Shown here: positions 30,413 to 39,963 of the stretch, one piece after another
Position numbering within the stretch: position 1 is the first letter of the stretch
Layout of the letters: the number at the start of each line of letters is the position of its first letter
Assembly (NCBI RefSeq): GCF_900580865.1
Contig: NZ_UTBZ01000099.1
Coordinates: 1 to 64,000, forward strand
Length of the DNA: 64,000 nucleotides
Direction of reading: 5' to 3'
DNA from: Pseudomonas viridiflava
Lineage (GTDB): Bacteria > Pseudomonadota > Gammaproteobacteria > Pseudomonadales > Pseudomonadaceae
Translations under genes and position numbers: made by a program
Notes under the pieces: model-generated
What the model saw: the letters and a program-made list of their open reading frames with translations, nothing else
Database searches by the model: none
Told to the model about the DNA's origin: nothing

Positions 30413-31525
30413 TCAGTCGTTGAGCAAGCGCCCGTGACGCAGCGCTTCGCGCCCCGCCACCTTGGCCAGCCAGAAACCGGGTTGGGCATAACGCAGCCGT
30501 TCAATGGCAAACAGCACCCCGGAGGTACCAGCACATACCGTGCTGACCCGATCGGACACAGGATCAATCACTTCAAAAATCTCGTCGCCCGCCTCGACCC
30601 ATTCGCCGGGCTTGCGCAGAAAACTCACCACGCCCGGATGCGGCGCGAACAGCAACTCGGTGCCTTCGAACGGCATGCCTTCACAGGCTTCGTGCGCCGG
30701 GTTCGGCCACTCACCGGTGATCAGGCCTTGCTCGGCGAGGAACGCAAGAATGCCTTCAGCATACGCCTCAGCTTCGGCGCGACCGGTGTCGGCCTGACCG
30801 CCCAGCTCAATCGTGGTCGCCAGACATGCCAGCGGAATCTGCGCATCGGGGAACTGCCGCGACAGGCGCAGCCACGGCAGCGAGCAGGCTTCATCGAACG
30901 AGCTGCCGCCGGAATCTTCCGCGAGCAATCCGACCTTCACATTCAGGTGCGCAGCCAGAGAGCGCCACTGCGGCCAATGCTGCGGCAACGCGTACATGTG
31001 CAGCGCGGCTTCGGCATCGCAATGCAGATCGAGCACCACATCAGCGGTGCAGGCATGGCTGAGCAATACGCGCTGCATGCCTTGCAACTGACTGCTGGCT
31101 TCCGGCAATGCGGCCAGGTGATCGGCCATGGCCTGACGGATCAGACGCACATTGGCGTGCGGATCATCACCGAGACCGTCGGCCAATGCCGCCGCAACCG
31201 GCGCGCTCAGTTCGACGAAATCACGGTTGAAATTCTTGCCGCTGCCGGCCTCGAAACGGCCCTGGTGATTGCCTTGCAGCAACTGCCCGAGACCCAGGGG
31301 ATTAGCGACCGGCACCAGCTCGATGACACCGTTGAGCAAGCCTTTGGCTTCGAGTTCGCCGAGGCGCTTTTTCAGCTCCCAGGCGGTGCGCATGCCCGGT
31401 AATTCGTCAGCATGGAGGCTGGCCTGAATGTAGGCCTTGCGCTCACCATGGCCGAAGCGAAAAACCGAAATCTTGCGCTCGCTGCCCAGATGGCTCCACG
31501 GCAATACGTGGTCGATGCGTTCCAT
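30413..31525 (-). CDS. aotO: AotO, succinylglutamate desuccinylase/aspartoacylase family protein
   Basis: A 370-aa protein in the middle of the aot operon. It has the zinc carboxypeptidase-like pattern SLHADELPGMRTAWELKKRL (about 37-56), NPLGLGQ, NFNRDF and DLHCDAEAALH (about 173-183). It is related to AstE and aspartoacylases, so a deacylase is expected. In P. aeruginosa aotO was reported as not needed for uptake; the substrate is unknown. It is tightly packed: the ATG lies 1 bp after the aotM stop. Confidence 0.9.
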   Translation of the reverse strand: MERIDHVLPWSHLGSERKISVFRFGHGERKAYIQASLHADELPGMRTAWELKKRLGELEAKGLLNGVIELVPVANPLGLGQLLQGNHQGRFEAGSGKNFNRDFVELSAPVAAALADGLGDDPHANVRLIRQAMADHLAALPEASSQLQGMQRVLLSHACTADVVLDLHCDAEAALHMYALPQHWPQWRSLAAHLNVKVGLLAEDSGGSSFDEACSLPWLRLSRQFPDAQIPLACLATTIELGGQADTGRAEAEAYAEGILAFLAEQGLITGEWPNPAHEACEGMPFEGTELLFAPHPGVVSFLRKPGEWVEAGDEIFEVIDPVSDRVSTVCAGTSGVLFAIERLRYAQPGFWLAKVAGREALRHGRLLND

Positions 31526-31526
31526 A

Positions 31527-32225
31527 TCAGTGCTTCCGCGGGGCCAGATAGCTCAACCAGCGACGCTCCGCCAGTTTGAACAGTTTGACCAGAATGAACG
31601 TCAGGCACAGGTAGAACACGCCAGCGGTGATGTACGCTTCGAACGGCAGATAGAACTGCGCGTTGACCGTGCGCGCCGCGCCGGTGATGTCGATCAAAGT
31701 GACGATGGAGGCCAGACTGGTGGTCTGCAGCATCATGATCACTTCGTTACTGTACTGCGGCAGCGCCCGGCGCAGGGCCGATGGCAGCAGGATGCGCTTG
31801 TACAGTTTGAAGCGCGACATGCCCATGGCCTTGGCCGCTTCGATCTCACCGTTCGGCGTGGCCTTGAGGCTGCCGGCGATGATCTCGGCGGTGTAGGCGC
31901 TGGTGTTGACCGCGAAAGCCAGACACGCACAGAACGTTGCGCTGGACAGCCACGGCCAGAGGAAGCTTTCGCGTACCGCTTCGAACTGCGCCAGACCGTA
32001 GTAGATCAGGAACAGTTGCACCAGCATCGGCGTGCCACGAATCACGTAGGTGTAAAGCCACGCGGCACCGTTGACGACCGGGTTCTTCGAGACGCGCATC
32101 AGCCCCAGCGGCAGGGCCGCGAGCAGACCGAAAAACAGCGACAGCGCGAGCAGTTTGAGGGTGGTCAGCAGGCCGCCGAGGTACAGCGGCATGGCCTCCC
32201 AAATGACGTTGTAGTCGAAGATCAT
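31527..32225 (-). CDS. aotM: arginine/ornithine ABC transporter permease AotM
   Basis: A 232-aa inner membrane permease of the HisM/ArtM type, with about five transmembrane helices. The EAA loop that contacts the ATPase is EIEAAKAMGMSRFKLYKRILLPSALRRALPQ (shown in part; about 140-170). It overlaps the aotQ stop by 4 nt (ATGA), indicating coupled translation and equimolar synthesis of the two permeases. Confidence 0.95.
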   Translation of the reverse strand: MIFDYNVIWEAMPLYLGGLLTTLKLLALSLFFGLLAALPLGLMRVSKNPVVNGAAWLYTYVIRGTPMLVQLFLIYYGLAQFEAVRESFLWPWLSSATFCACLAFAVNTSAYTAEIIAGSLKATPNGEIEAAKAMGMSRFKLYKRILLPSALRRALPQYSNEVIMMLQTTSLASIVTLIDITGAARTVNAQFYLPFEAYITAGVFYLCLTFILVKLFKLAERRWLSYLAPRKH

Positions 32226-32911
32226 AGATCAGCCGCCCTTACGCCTACCGAGTAGCGCTTCTCAAGTTGACGCAGGATCAGCAACGAAACACTGGTTATC
32301 ACCAGGTACATCGCCGCCACTGCGAGGAAGAAGGTGAAAGGCTCGCGAGTGGCATCTGCCGCCTGCTTGGCCTTGAACATCATGTCTTGCAGACCAACCA
32401 CGGAAATCAGCGCGGTGGCCTTGGTCAGAACCAGCCAGTTGTTGGTGAAGCCCGGAATTGCCAGACGAATCATCTGCGGCACCATCACCCGGAAGAACAC
32501 CTGAAAACTGCTCATGCCGTACGCCATGCCCGCTTCGGCCTGACCTTTCGGAATAGCCATGAACGCGCCACGAAAGGTTTCCGACAGGTACGCACCGAAG
32601 ATGAAACCGAGGGTGCCGATACCGGCGGCCAATGGGTTCAGATCGATGTAGTCGTCATAGCCGAGCATCGGTGCGACGCGGTTGAGCAAGTCCTGACCGC
32701 CGTAGAAGATCAGCAGGATCAGCACCAGATCGGGAATCCCGCGGATCACCGTGGAATACAGATCGCCCAGCCAGGCCAGCCAGCGCACCGGCGACAGGCG
32801 CAACGCGACACCGATCAGCCCGAGAACGATGGCCAGAGCCATGGACGACAAGGCGAGCTGAAGCGTCAGCCATGCGCCATCGAGGATGACAGCCCCGTAG
32901 CCTTTCAACAT
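32222..32911 (-). CDS. aotQ: arginine/ornithine ABC transporter permease AotQ
   Basis: A 229-aa permease of the HisQ/ArtQ type that pairs with AotM. It has several transmembrane helices and the EAA-like loop GQAEAGMAYGMSSFQVFFRVMVPQ (about 130-153). It follows aotJ after 91 bp that contain a terminator-like hairpin, and overlaps aotM by 4 nt. Confidence 0.95.
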   Translation of the reverse strand: MLKGYGAVILDGAWLTLQLALSSMALAIVLGLIGVALRLSPVRWLAWLGDLYSTVIRGIPDLVLILLIFYGGQDLLNRVAPMLGYDDYIDLNPLAAGIGTLGFIFGAYLSETFRGAFMAIPKGQAEAGMAYGMSSFQVFFRVMVPQMIRLAIPGFTNNWLVLTKATALISVVGLQDMMFKAKQAADATREPFTFFLAVAAMYLVITSVSLLILRQLEKRYSVGVRAADL

Positions 32912-32937
32912 GATTCAGGTCCTCGAAAGTTGGGATG

Positions 32938-32981
32938 AAAAAATGGCGCAAACCGCAGAGATCCTGTTGCTTGCGCCATTT
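32938..32981 (-). terminator. partial terminator / stabilising hairpin between aotJ and aotQ
   Basis: A perfect 11-bp stem AAATGGCGCAA/TTGCGCCATTT (32941-32951 with 32971-32981) ends in a short T run on the minus strand. Since the operon continues, it probably allows partial readthrough or protects aotJ mRNA, giving excess binding protein over permease. Confidence 0.75.
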
Positions 32982-33002
32982 CGGACTTGTCGCAGAGACG
33001 TG

Positions 33003-33776
33003 TTACTTGCCGTAGATATCGAAGGCGAAGTACTTGTCCTGGATTGCCTTGTATTTGCCGTTTTCGCGAATGGCCGCGATGGCAGCGTTGATCTTGTCTT
33101 TCAGGGCGTCGCCCTTACGCACTGCGATGCCTACGCCGTCGCCGAAGTATTTGACGTCGGTGAACGCAGGACCTGCGAACGCGAAGCCTTTGCCGGCGTC
33201 GGTGTTGAGGAAGCCGTCTTGCAACAGGGTGGCGTCAGCCACGGTACCGTCGAGGCGACCGGCAGCCACGTCGAGGTAGATTTCGTTCTGCGAGCCGTAC
33301 GGCTTGATCTCGGCGCCCAGTGGAGCGAGGACTTCGCGGGCGAAACGCTCGTGGATCGAACCACGTTGTACGCCAATGTTCTTGCCCTTCAGCTCAGCCA
33401 GACCTTCGCTGACCTGAGTACCGGCCTTCATCACCAGACGTGCCGGGGTGTTGTAGTACTTGTTGGTGAAGTCGACCGACTTCTTGCGATCTTCAGTGAT
33501 CGACATGGACGACAGAATCGCGTCGATCTTGCGCACTTTCAGTGCCGGGATCAGACCGTCGAACTCTTGCTCGACCCACACACACTTGACCTGCATCTGC
33601 TCGCACAGAGCGTTGCCGATGTCGTAGTCGAAACCGACGATGCTGCCGTCCGGCGCTTTCGAGGCGAACGGAGGGTAAGCCGCTTCGATACCGATCTTCA
33701 GAGGTTTTTCGTCAGCGAAGGCATTCAGCGACAGCACGGACAGTGCCAGGGCGCCAAGCAGCACAAGTTTCTTCAT
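33003..33776 (-). CDS. aotJ: arginine/ornithine periplasmic binding protein AotJ
   Basis: A 257-aa substrate-binding protein with a cleavable signal peptide ([21 protein letters not shown], 21 residues shown in part here). The mature domain has the class 3 SBP segments [19 protein letters not shown] and [14 protein letters not shown] and ends in FDIYGK. It delivers arginine/ornithine to AotQM. The start at 33776 is set by the signal peptide; the ORF is open 46 codons further without support. First gene of the operon, under an ArgR-type site. Confidence 0.96.
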   Translation of the reverse strand: MKKLVLLGALALSVLSLNAFADEKPLKIGIEAAYPPFASKAPDGSIVGFDYDIGNALCEQMQVKCVWVEQEFDGLIPALKVRKIDAILSSMSITEDRKKSVDFTNKYYNTPARLVMKAGTQVSEGLAELKGKNIGVQRGSIHERFAREVLAPLGAEIKPYGSQNEIYLDVAAGRLDGTVADATLLQDGFLNTDAGKGFAFAGPAFTDVKYFGDGVGIAVRKGDALKDKINAAIAAIRENGKYKAIQDKYFAFDIYGK

Positions 33777-33959
33777 CTTGGGACTCCATCGGTAAAGGGC
33801 AAAAACGGCAGAGTGAGCGACAGCCCAATATGCGAATGGGTGAATCAGGAAATCGGTTGCTGCATCGGTGGGAAATTTCCCATTGAAACCGTCAGAGGTT
33901 TCAACGTCAGCCACGATGAGCGAGTGATCGGCATTCTAACGACAGGCCCGAAGCCGATA

Positions 33960-33975
33960 TTTCTTCAATGCGACA
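33960..33975 (-). promoter_or_regulatory. ArgR half-site upstream of aotJ
   Basis: The minus strand reads TGTCGCATTGAAGAAA, matching TGTCGC-N8-AA, about 185 bp before aotJ. It shares TGTCGCATTG with the aruC site at 20352-20367, which supports co-regulation of uptake and catabolism. Confidence 0.55.
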
Positions 33976-34326
33976 ACTAATTACAGATGCACAGAGAAAG
34001 CGACTTTGGCACATTGACAGCCTTGCAATTTCATGCAAGAGCGAAAGACGGTGAACCGATCTATGCTGCAAATTGCGGGCCTATTATTCGCAAACCCTTC
34101 TAATCCGGCAAGCGCAGCGTTGTGTCTTATTTTTCACCGGGGGTTTCGAGGCTCTAAAACGGGGCGATGCGTTTCCCTTTGCCCCGCTCCGGGGCGGGCG
34201 GTTACACATTCGGTTACGTGGAAGGCGGCGGGTAACAGCGGGAAAGGTCTTACGGGGGAGATCGATAATTATTGGTTGGGTGGGTTTGTGTTCCGACAGC
34301 GGACTACACCAGCGCCTGACAGATTG
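33976..34326. other. intergenic region upstream of aotJ
   Basis: No convincing gene. It contains GC-rich partial palindromes (for example GCCCCGCTCCGGGGC near 34180) and two overlapping ORFs that are short, lack ribosome sites and run into a REP pair. I treat them as spurious. Confidence 0.5.
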
Positions 34327-34416
34327 CCTTCGCGAGCAAGCTCGCTCCCACAGTTTGACCGTGTTCCTTCAGACAGAATGCGCTCCCCCTGTGGGAGCGA
34401 GCCTGCTCGCGAAGAG
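34327..34416. repeat. REP pair between aotJ promoter region and acsA
   Basis: Inverted GTGGGAGCGAGC-type REPs: 34327-34353 (CTTCGCGAGCAAGCTCGCTC) and 34388-34416, separated by about 35 bp. It lies in the gap after acsA on the minus strand. Confidence 0.88.
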
Positions 34417-34448
34417 GCCAGCCCAACCACCACAAAACCTCCAGACAC

Positions 34449-34484
34449 AAAAAAGCCCCGCCCGGCATACACCGGACAGGGCTT
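34449..34484 (-). terminator. intrinsic terminator of acsA
   Basis: On the minus strand a 13-nt stem with one mismatch (AAGCCCTGTCCGG/CCGGGCGGGGCTT; 34472-34484 with 34453-34465) is followed by TTTTTTG, 15 nt after the stop. Confidence 0.85.
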
Positions 34485-34499
34485 CCATGCTTTTAACGC

Positions 34500-36455
<1,956 letters not shown>

Positions 36456-36600
36456 CTTTCCTACCTCGGTGTAATAGTTGTTTTTGTATGACCCTGTTGT
36501 AACGGGGCGGGGGCCATAGAACCATTCGACGATGGTAGTAACAAGCCCCTACAAGTCGTGGCGATACCGAGCCATATCTCCCAACCCCAAGCGCCACGCG

Positions 36601-36642
36601 CCCTGTAGGAGCTGCCGAAGGCTGCGATCTTTTGATCTTCAG
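36601..36642. repeat. single second-family REP
   Basis: CCTGTAGGAGCTGCCGAAGG followed by CTGCGATCTTTTGATCTTCAGG matches one arm of the pair at 29471-29556. The rest of 36456-36872 holds the acsA promoter side and no gene that I can support. Confidence 0.8.
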
Positions 36643-36872
36643 GCGATTGTTACCAAATCTGCCAAAGGTGTTTATCAAAACCCGCTCTGTTTACCCCCGC
36701 CCCATCTCCCTAAAATTCACCTCGCCGACAAGGCAAACGCGATTAACAACGTTACAGCCCCCACGAAGGCCGTTAATCCAGCTCTCAAGTAATAACTGCA
36801 AACGATGAAGTTACACACGCAACCCCATAAAGGTTGCGTGACCCCACTCGACCTCAAAAAGGTAAATCTGAA

Positions 36873-37133
36873 ATGAAAGCTTTATTGGTTCTGGCCCTCA
36901 GCAGTCTGTGCGCAACCGCCATGGCAGATGAGGTCCCGACTGATGTCGCACAGCAACAACCGGTGATCGAGGAATACACTTACTCCACCCACTTGGACAT
37001 CGCCAACGTTGTATCGATGAGTGAAATTCCCAACGTCTGCGAAGTAGTACCGGCAAAAATGGAGTACGACGACTCCAAAGGCCAGCGCCACATCCTGCGT
37101 TACAGCGTCATGGGCAACGGCTGCACCAATTGA
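36873..37133 (+). CDS. DUF2790 small periplasmic protein
   Basis: An 86-aa protein with a clear signal peptide (MKALLVLALSSLCATAMA, cleavage before DEVP). The mature part contains the DUF2790 pattern YTYSTHLDIANVVS...CEVVPAKMEYDDSKGQRHILRYSVMGNGC, with two cysteines likely disulphide-bonded. DUF2790 paralogues are numerous in Pseudomonas and several respond to metals or stress; the function is unknown. The start at 36873 is fixed by the signal peptide. Confidence 0.85.
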   Translation: MKALLVLALSSLCATAMADEVPTDVAQQQPVIEEYTYSTHLDIANVVSMSEIPNVCEVVPAKMEYDDSKGQRHILRYSVMGNGCTN

Positions 37134-37188
37134 TGATTCGAGACTGCACCGAATTGGATCTCTCAGCGCTTCATTGAGGGTCGATTCC

Positions 37189-37208
37189 AGCCCGACTTCG
37201 GTCGGGCT
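37189..37208 (+). terminator. stem-loop downstream of the DUF2790 gene
   Basis: AGCCCGAC (37189-37196), a TTCG tetraloop, and GTCGGGCT (37201-37208) form a perfect, very stable hairpin. The T run after it is poor, so termination efficiency is uncertain. Confidence 0.65.
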
Positions 37209-37243
37209 CAGTTGTGTTTGAAGTCGTCAAAAATGCTTGCAAA

Positions 37244-37259
37244 ACACTAGATGTAGTGA
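37244..37259 (+). promoter_or_regulatory. candidate NrdR box
   Basis: The imperfect palindrome CACTAGATGTAGTG (37245-37258) resembles the NrdR box found ahead of ribonucleotide reductase genes. NrdR usually needs two boxes about 30 bp apart, and I could not find a good partner. Confidence 0.4.
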
Positions 37260-37404
37260 AAAACCGGTTTTTTTGTTCGTTTTTTGAGCAAATTCACAAT
37301 GGCGAGATTTTTACGAAAAAAAATCTATCCCCGGCAAAGCCCTGTAAACCCTCACTCTCGTCGAAAAACCACCCTCCTCGACCGCTCCATGCGCGGATTC
37401 GCCT

Positions 37405-37433
37405 CAGCACAGCCGTGTTTTTTTCCCTATAAT
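37405..37433 (+). promoter_or_regulatory. probable nrdB promoter
   Basis: A perfect -10 TATAAT (37428-37433) lies after a T run; the -35 region (about 37405) is weak. The implied leader is about 235 nt. The surrounding 37260-37675 has no gene. Confidence 0.5.
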
Positions 37434-37675
37434 GCCGCCCCATACGGGTCAGCAATATTCCCTTACAGGGAGCAAAAGCCATTCTGAAGCCCCGCAGCAG
37501 CGTTCAACGCTGATTGCGCCCATCAGAGGCTCTCGGAACCCGTCAAAATTTCTGTTTATTTGCCTGCGTGCATCGCTGCAAAAAACGACATCCAACGCGG
37601 TCTGTACGACCGTGTGAAAAACCAACCAATCAGGTTTCACACGGGCACAGGCCCTCACGCAGGAGACGACACGTC

Positions 37676-38926
37676 ATGCTGAGCTGGGACGAATTCGACA
37701 AAGAAGACAGTGAAGTAGCAGCAGTGAAAGGCGCCAACGCCGGCCACGCTACTGAAGCCAACATGGACCGCCTCGACAACGCTGGCGGTGCCGCCGCGAT
37801 CGAAGCCCGCGCCGTGACCGCCGACGACTCGGCCGCTGTCGCCCGCGCCAAGGCTGCACTGAACTCCCTCGACGTCGCCGAAGGCCTCGCCGAACTCGAA
37901 GGCGCCTCCGCCCGTGTCGCCGTTGACGAAAAGCGCATGATCAACTGCCGCGCCGACCTCAACCAACTCGTGCCATTCAAGTACGACTGGGCCTGGCAGA
38001 AGTATCTGGACGGTTGCGCAAACCACTGGATGCCGCAAGAAGTCAACATGACCGCCGACATCGCCCTCTGGAAAGACCCGGAAGGCCTGACCGACGACGA
38101 GCGCCGCATCGTCATGCGCAACCTCGGCTTCTTCTCCACCGCCGACTCCCTGGTTGCCAACAACCTGGTCCTGGCCGTGTACCGCCTGATCACCAACCCG
38201 GAATGCCGCCAGTACATCCTGCGCCAGGCTTTCGAAGAGGCGATCCACACCCACGCCTACCAGTACTGCATCGAATCGCTGGCCATGGATGAAGGCGAAA
38301 TCTTCAACATGTACCACGAGATCCCATCGGTCGCGAAAAAAGCAGCCTGGGGCCTGAAGTACACCCGTTCGATCTCCGATCCGAAGTTCGAAACCGGCAC
38401 CCCAGACACCGACAAAGAGTTGCTGCGCAACCTGATCGCCTACTACTGCGTTCTGGAAGGCATCTTCTTCTACTGCGGCTTCACCCAAATCCTCTCCATG
38501 GGCCGCCGCAACAAAATGACCGGCGTCGCCGAGCAGTTCCAATACATCCTGCGCGACGAATCCATGCACCTGAACTTCGGCATCGACGTGATCAACCAGA
38601 TCAAAATCGAAAACCCACATTTGTGGGATGCTGAGATGAAGGAAGAAGCGACCCAGATGATTCTGCAGGGTACGCAGCTGGAGATCGAATACGCACGTGA
38701 CACCATGCCTCGCGGCGTACTGGGCATGAACGCGGCGATGATGGAGGACTACCTGAAGTTCATCGCTAACCGTCGTTTGTCGCAGATCGGTTTGAAGGAA
38801 GAGTATCCAGGGACGACTAACCCGTTCCCTTGGATGAGCGAGATTATGGATCTGAAGAAAGAGAAGAATTTCTTTGAGACTCGCGTGATCGAATACCAAA
38901 CTGGTGGTGCGTTGAGCTGGGATTGA
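37676..38926 (+). CDS. nrdB: class Ia ribonucleotide reductase beta subunit NrdB
   Basis: A 416-aa radical-generating subunit that makes deoxyribonucleotides together with NrdA. Conserved iron ligands occur in [16 protein letters not shown] and DESMHLNFG, and the C-terminal tail ending in [10 protein letters not shown] is the kind that docks on NrdA. The N-terminus has a Pseudomonas-typical 60-70 residue Ala/Glu-rich extension. AGGAG lies about 10 nt before ATG 37676; the ORF is open 54 codons upstream without support. nrdA is not in the window, so the two are not adjacent on this side. Confidence 0.95.
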   Translation: MLSWDEFDKEDSEVAAVKGANAGHATEANMDRLDNAGGAAAIEARAVTADDSAAVARAKAALNSLDVAEGLAELEGASARVAVDEKRMINCRADLNQLVPFKYDWAWQKYLDGCANHWMPQEVNMTADIALWKDPEGLTDDERRIVMRNLGFFSTADSLVANNLVLAVYRLITNPECRQYILRQAFEEAIHTHAYQYCIESLAMDEGEIFNMYHEIPSVAKKAAWGLKYTRSISDPKFETGTPDTDKELLRNLIAYYCVLEGIFFYCGFTQILSMGRRNKMTGVAEQFQYILRDESMHLNFGIDVINQIKIENPHLWDAEMKEEATQMILQGTQLEIEYARDTMPRGVLGMNAAMMEDYLKFIANRRLSQIGLKEEYPGTTNPFPWMSEIMDLKKEKNFFETRVIEYQTGGALSWD

Positions 38927-38960
38927 TCTTGACGCCAACGGAAGTCGGTTAATCACCATA

Positions 38961-38990
38961 AAAAAGCCTCGATAAGTCGAGGCTTTTTTT
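38961..38990 (+). terminator. intrinsic terminator of nrdB
   Basis: A 9-bp stem AAGCCTCGA/TCGAGGCTT (38964-38972 with 38977-38985) is followed by seven T. The A run before it also lets it act leftward on the island operon, whose last gene ends 50 bp away. Confidence 0.92.
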
Positions 38991-39039
38991 TATGAGGATT
39001 AACTGCCACCGAAAAGCTTTAAGAAGCTACAAACCAGAT

Positions 39040-39963
39040 TTACTCTTTATCAACCAAAGCTAAAATCGAGTTCAAATTATCCTTATGGCTTCGGATAGCC
39101 GTGAGAATCTCTTTAAGCTTTTGAACATCCCAAGGTTTTTCGGTTCTACCAGTAAAAACAAGAGCCCCATTAACCTCTTTGTTCGCAACGTGGGCCGCCT
39201 GAATTCTATATTGGTTAATCTCATCATTAAATCGCTTCAAAATCTCAGAACAGTCTTCGGATAGACGATCTCCTATCCTATCTAAAACCTGAAGTATTAA
39301 ATTAACCTTAATATACAAATTCAAATCTTTAGCAACAAAACGATCAATTGGCCGAGTAACATGCGTTGCCAATGCACTAACACTCATATCTATACTTTCT
39401 TTCAGCCCTGCTGCGGCAAGAGCCCGAAGCTCTTCCTCATCCATATATCGCGACTTCTTTACTATCCTAAGCAGGATATCAGAAAGCAACTCATCCATTT
39501 CGCTAACAGACCCGACCACTATTCCCCTAAAGTAATTCGGATGCGCGAGCCTATGAAATGTGGGCCGTATAATAGAGAAAATATCATCCGCCAGAGATAT
39601 ACCCCTACTAACGCAAAAAACGCCATCAATCTCTAAATCCAGCAATATCTCTCTAAGTTCACGAGGTTTTTTGGCGCTATAAAAAATCACCTCTCCCTGA
39701 GAATAGCGCCTTAGCTTCGTAAGTAGAGTCGCACCAGTTTCGTTCTGCTGCCCCAAGTCAAAATCGACCAATATTATATCGTAGTTACTATTCCGCCTTA
39801 ACTCATCTAAAATTGGATTTATTGAATCAACATCAAATGAAGATATTTTATTTGACTGCAATTCCAAACCATACGGAGATATTTTTCGATTGAGTTTATC
39901 TTCGACAGCTTCAATATACTCAAGCTGATCATCAAACCACAAAACCCTGTATTGATTTTCCAT
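39040..39963 (-). CDS. receiver-domain protein with helical C-terminus (island operon, third gene)
   Basis: 307 aa. Residues 1-125 look like a response-regulator receiver: acidic pair D11-D12 (VLWFDDQ), likely phospho-aspartate D67 in ILVDFDLG, and S96 in VIFYSAKK. The usual lysine after beta-5 is replaced (FCVSRG), so it may be an atypical receiver. Residues 150-307 are helical without a recognised DNA-binding HTH and contain R253-x4-H258 (YRIQAAHV), the spacing of the catalytic motif of HEPN RNases. The ATG overlaps the stop of the ATPase gene by one base (TGATG). AT-rich relative to its neighbours. The RNase idea is inference. Confidence 0.75.
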   Translation of the reverse strand: MENQYRVLWFDDQLEYIEAVEDKLNRKISPYGLELQSNKISSFDVDSINPILDELRRNSNYDIILVDFDLGQQNETGATLLTKLRRYSQGEVIFYSAKKPRELREILLDLEIDGVFCVSRGISLADDIFSIIRPTFHRLAHPNYFRGIVVGSVSEMDELLSDILLRIVKKSRYMDEEELRALAAAGLKESIDMSVSALATHVTRPIDRFVAKDLNLYIKVNLILQVLDRIGDRLSEDCSEILKRFNDEINQYRIQAAHVANKEVNGALVFTGRTEKPWDVQKLKEILTAIRSHKDNLNSILALVDKE

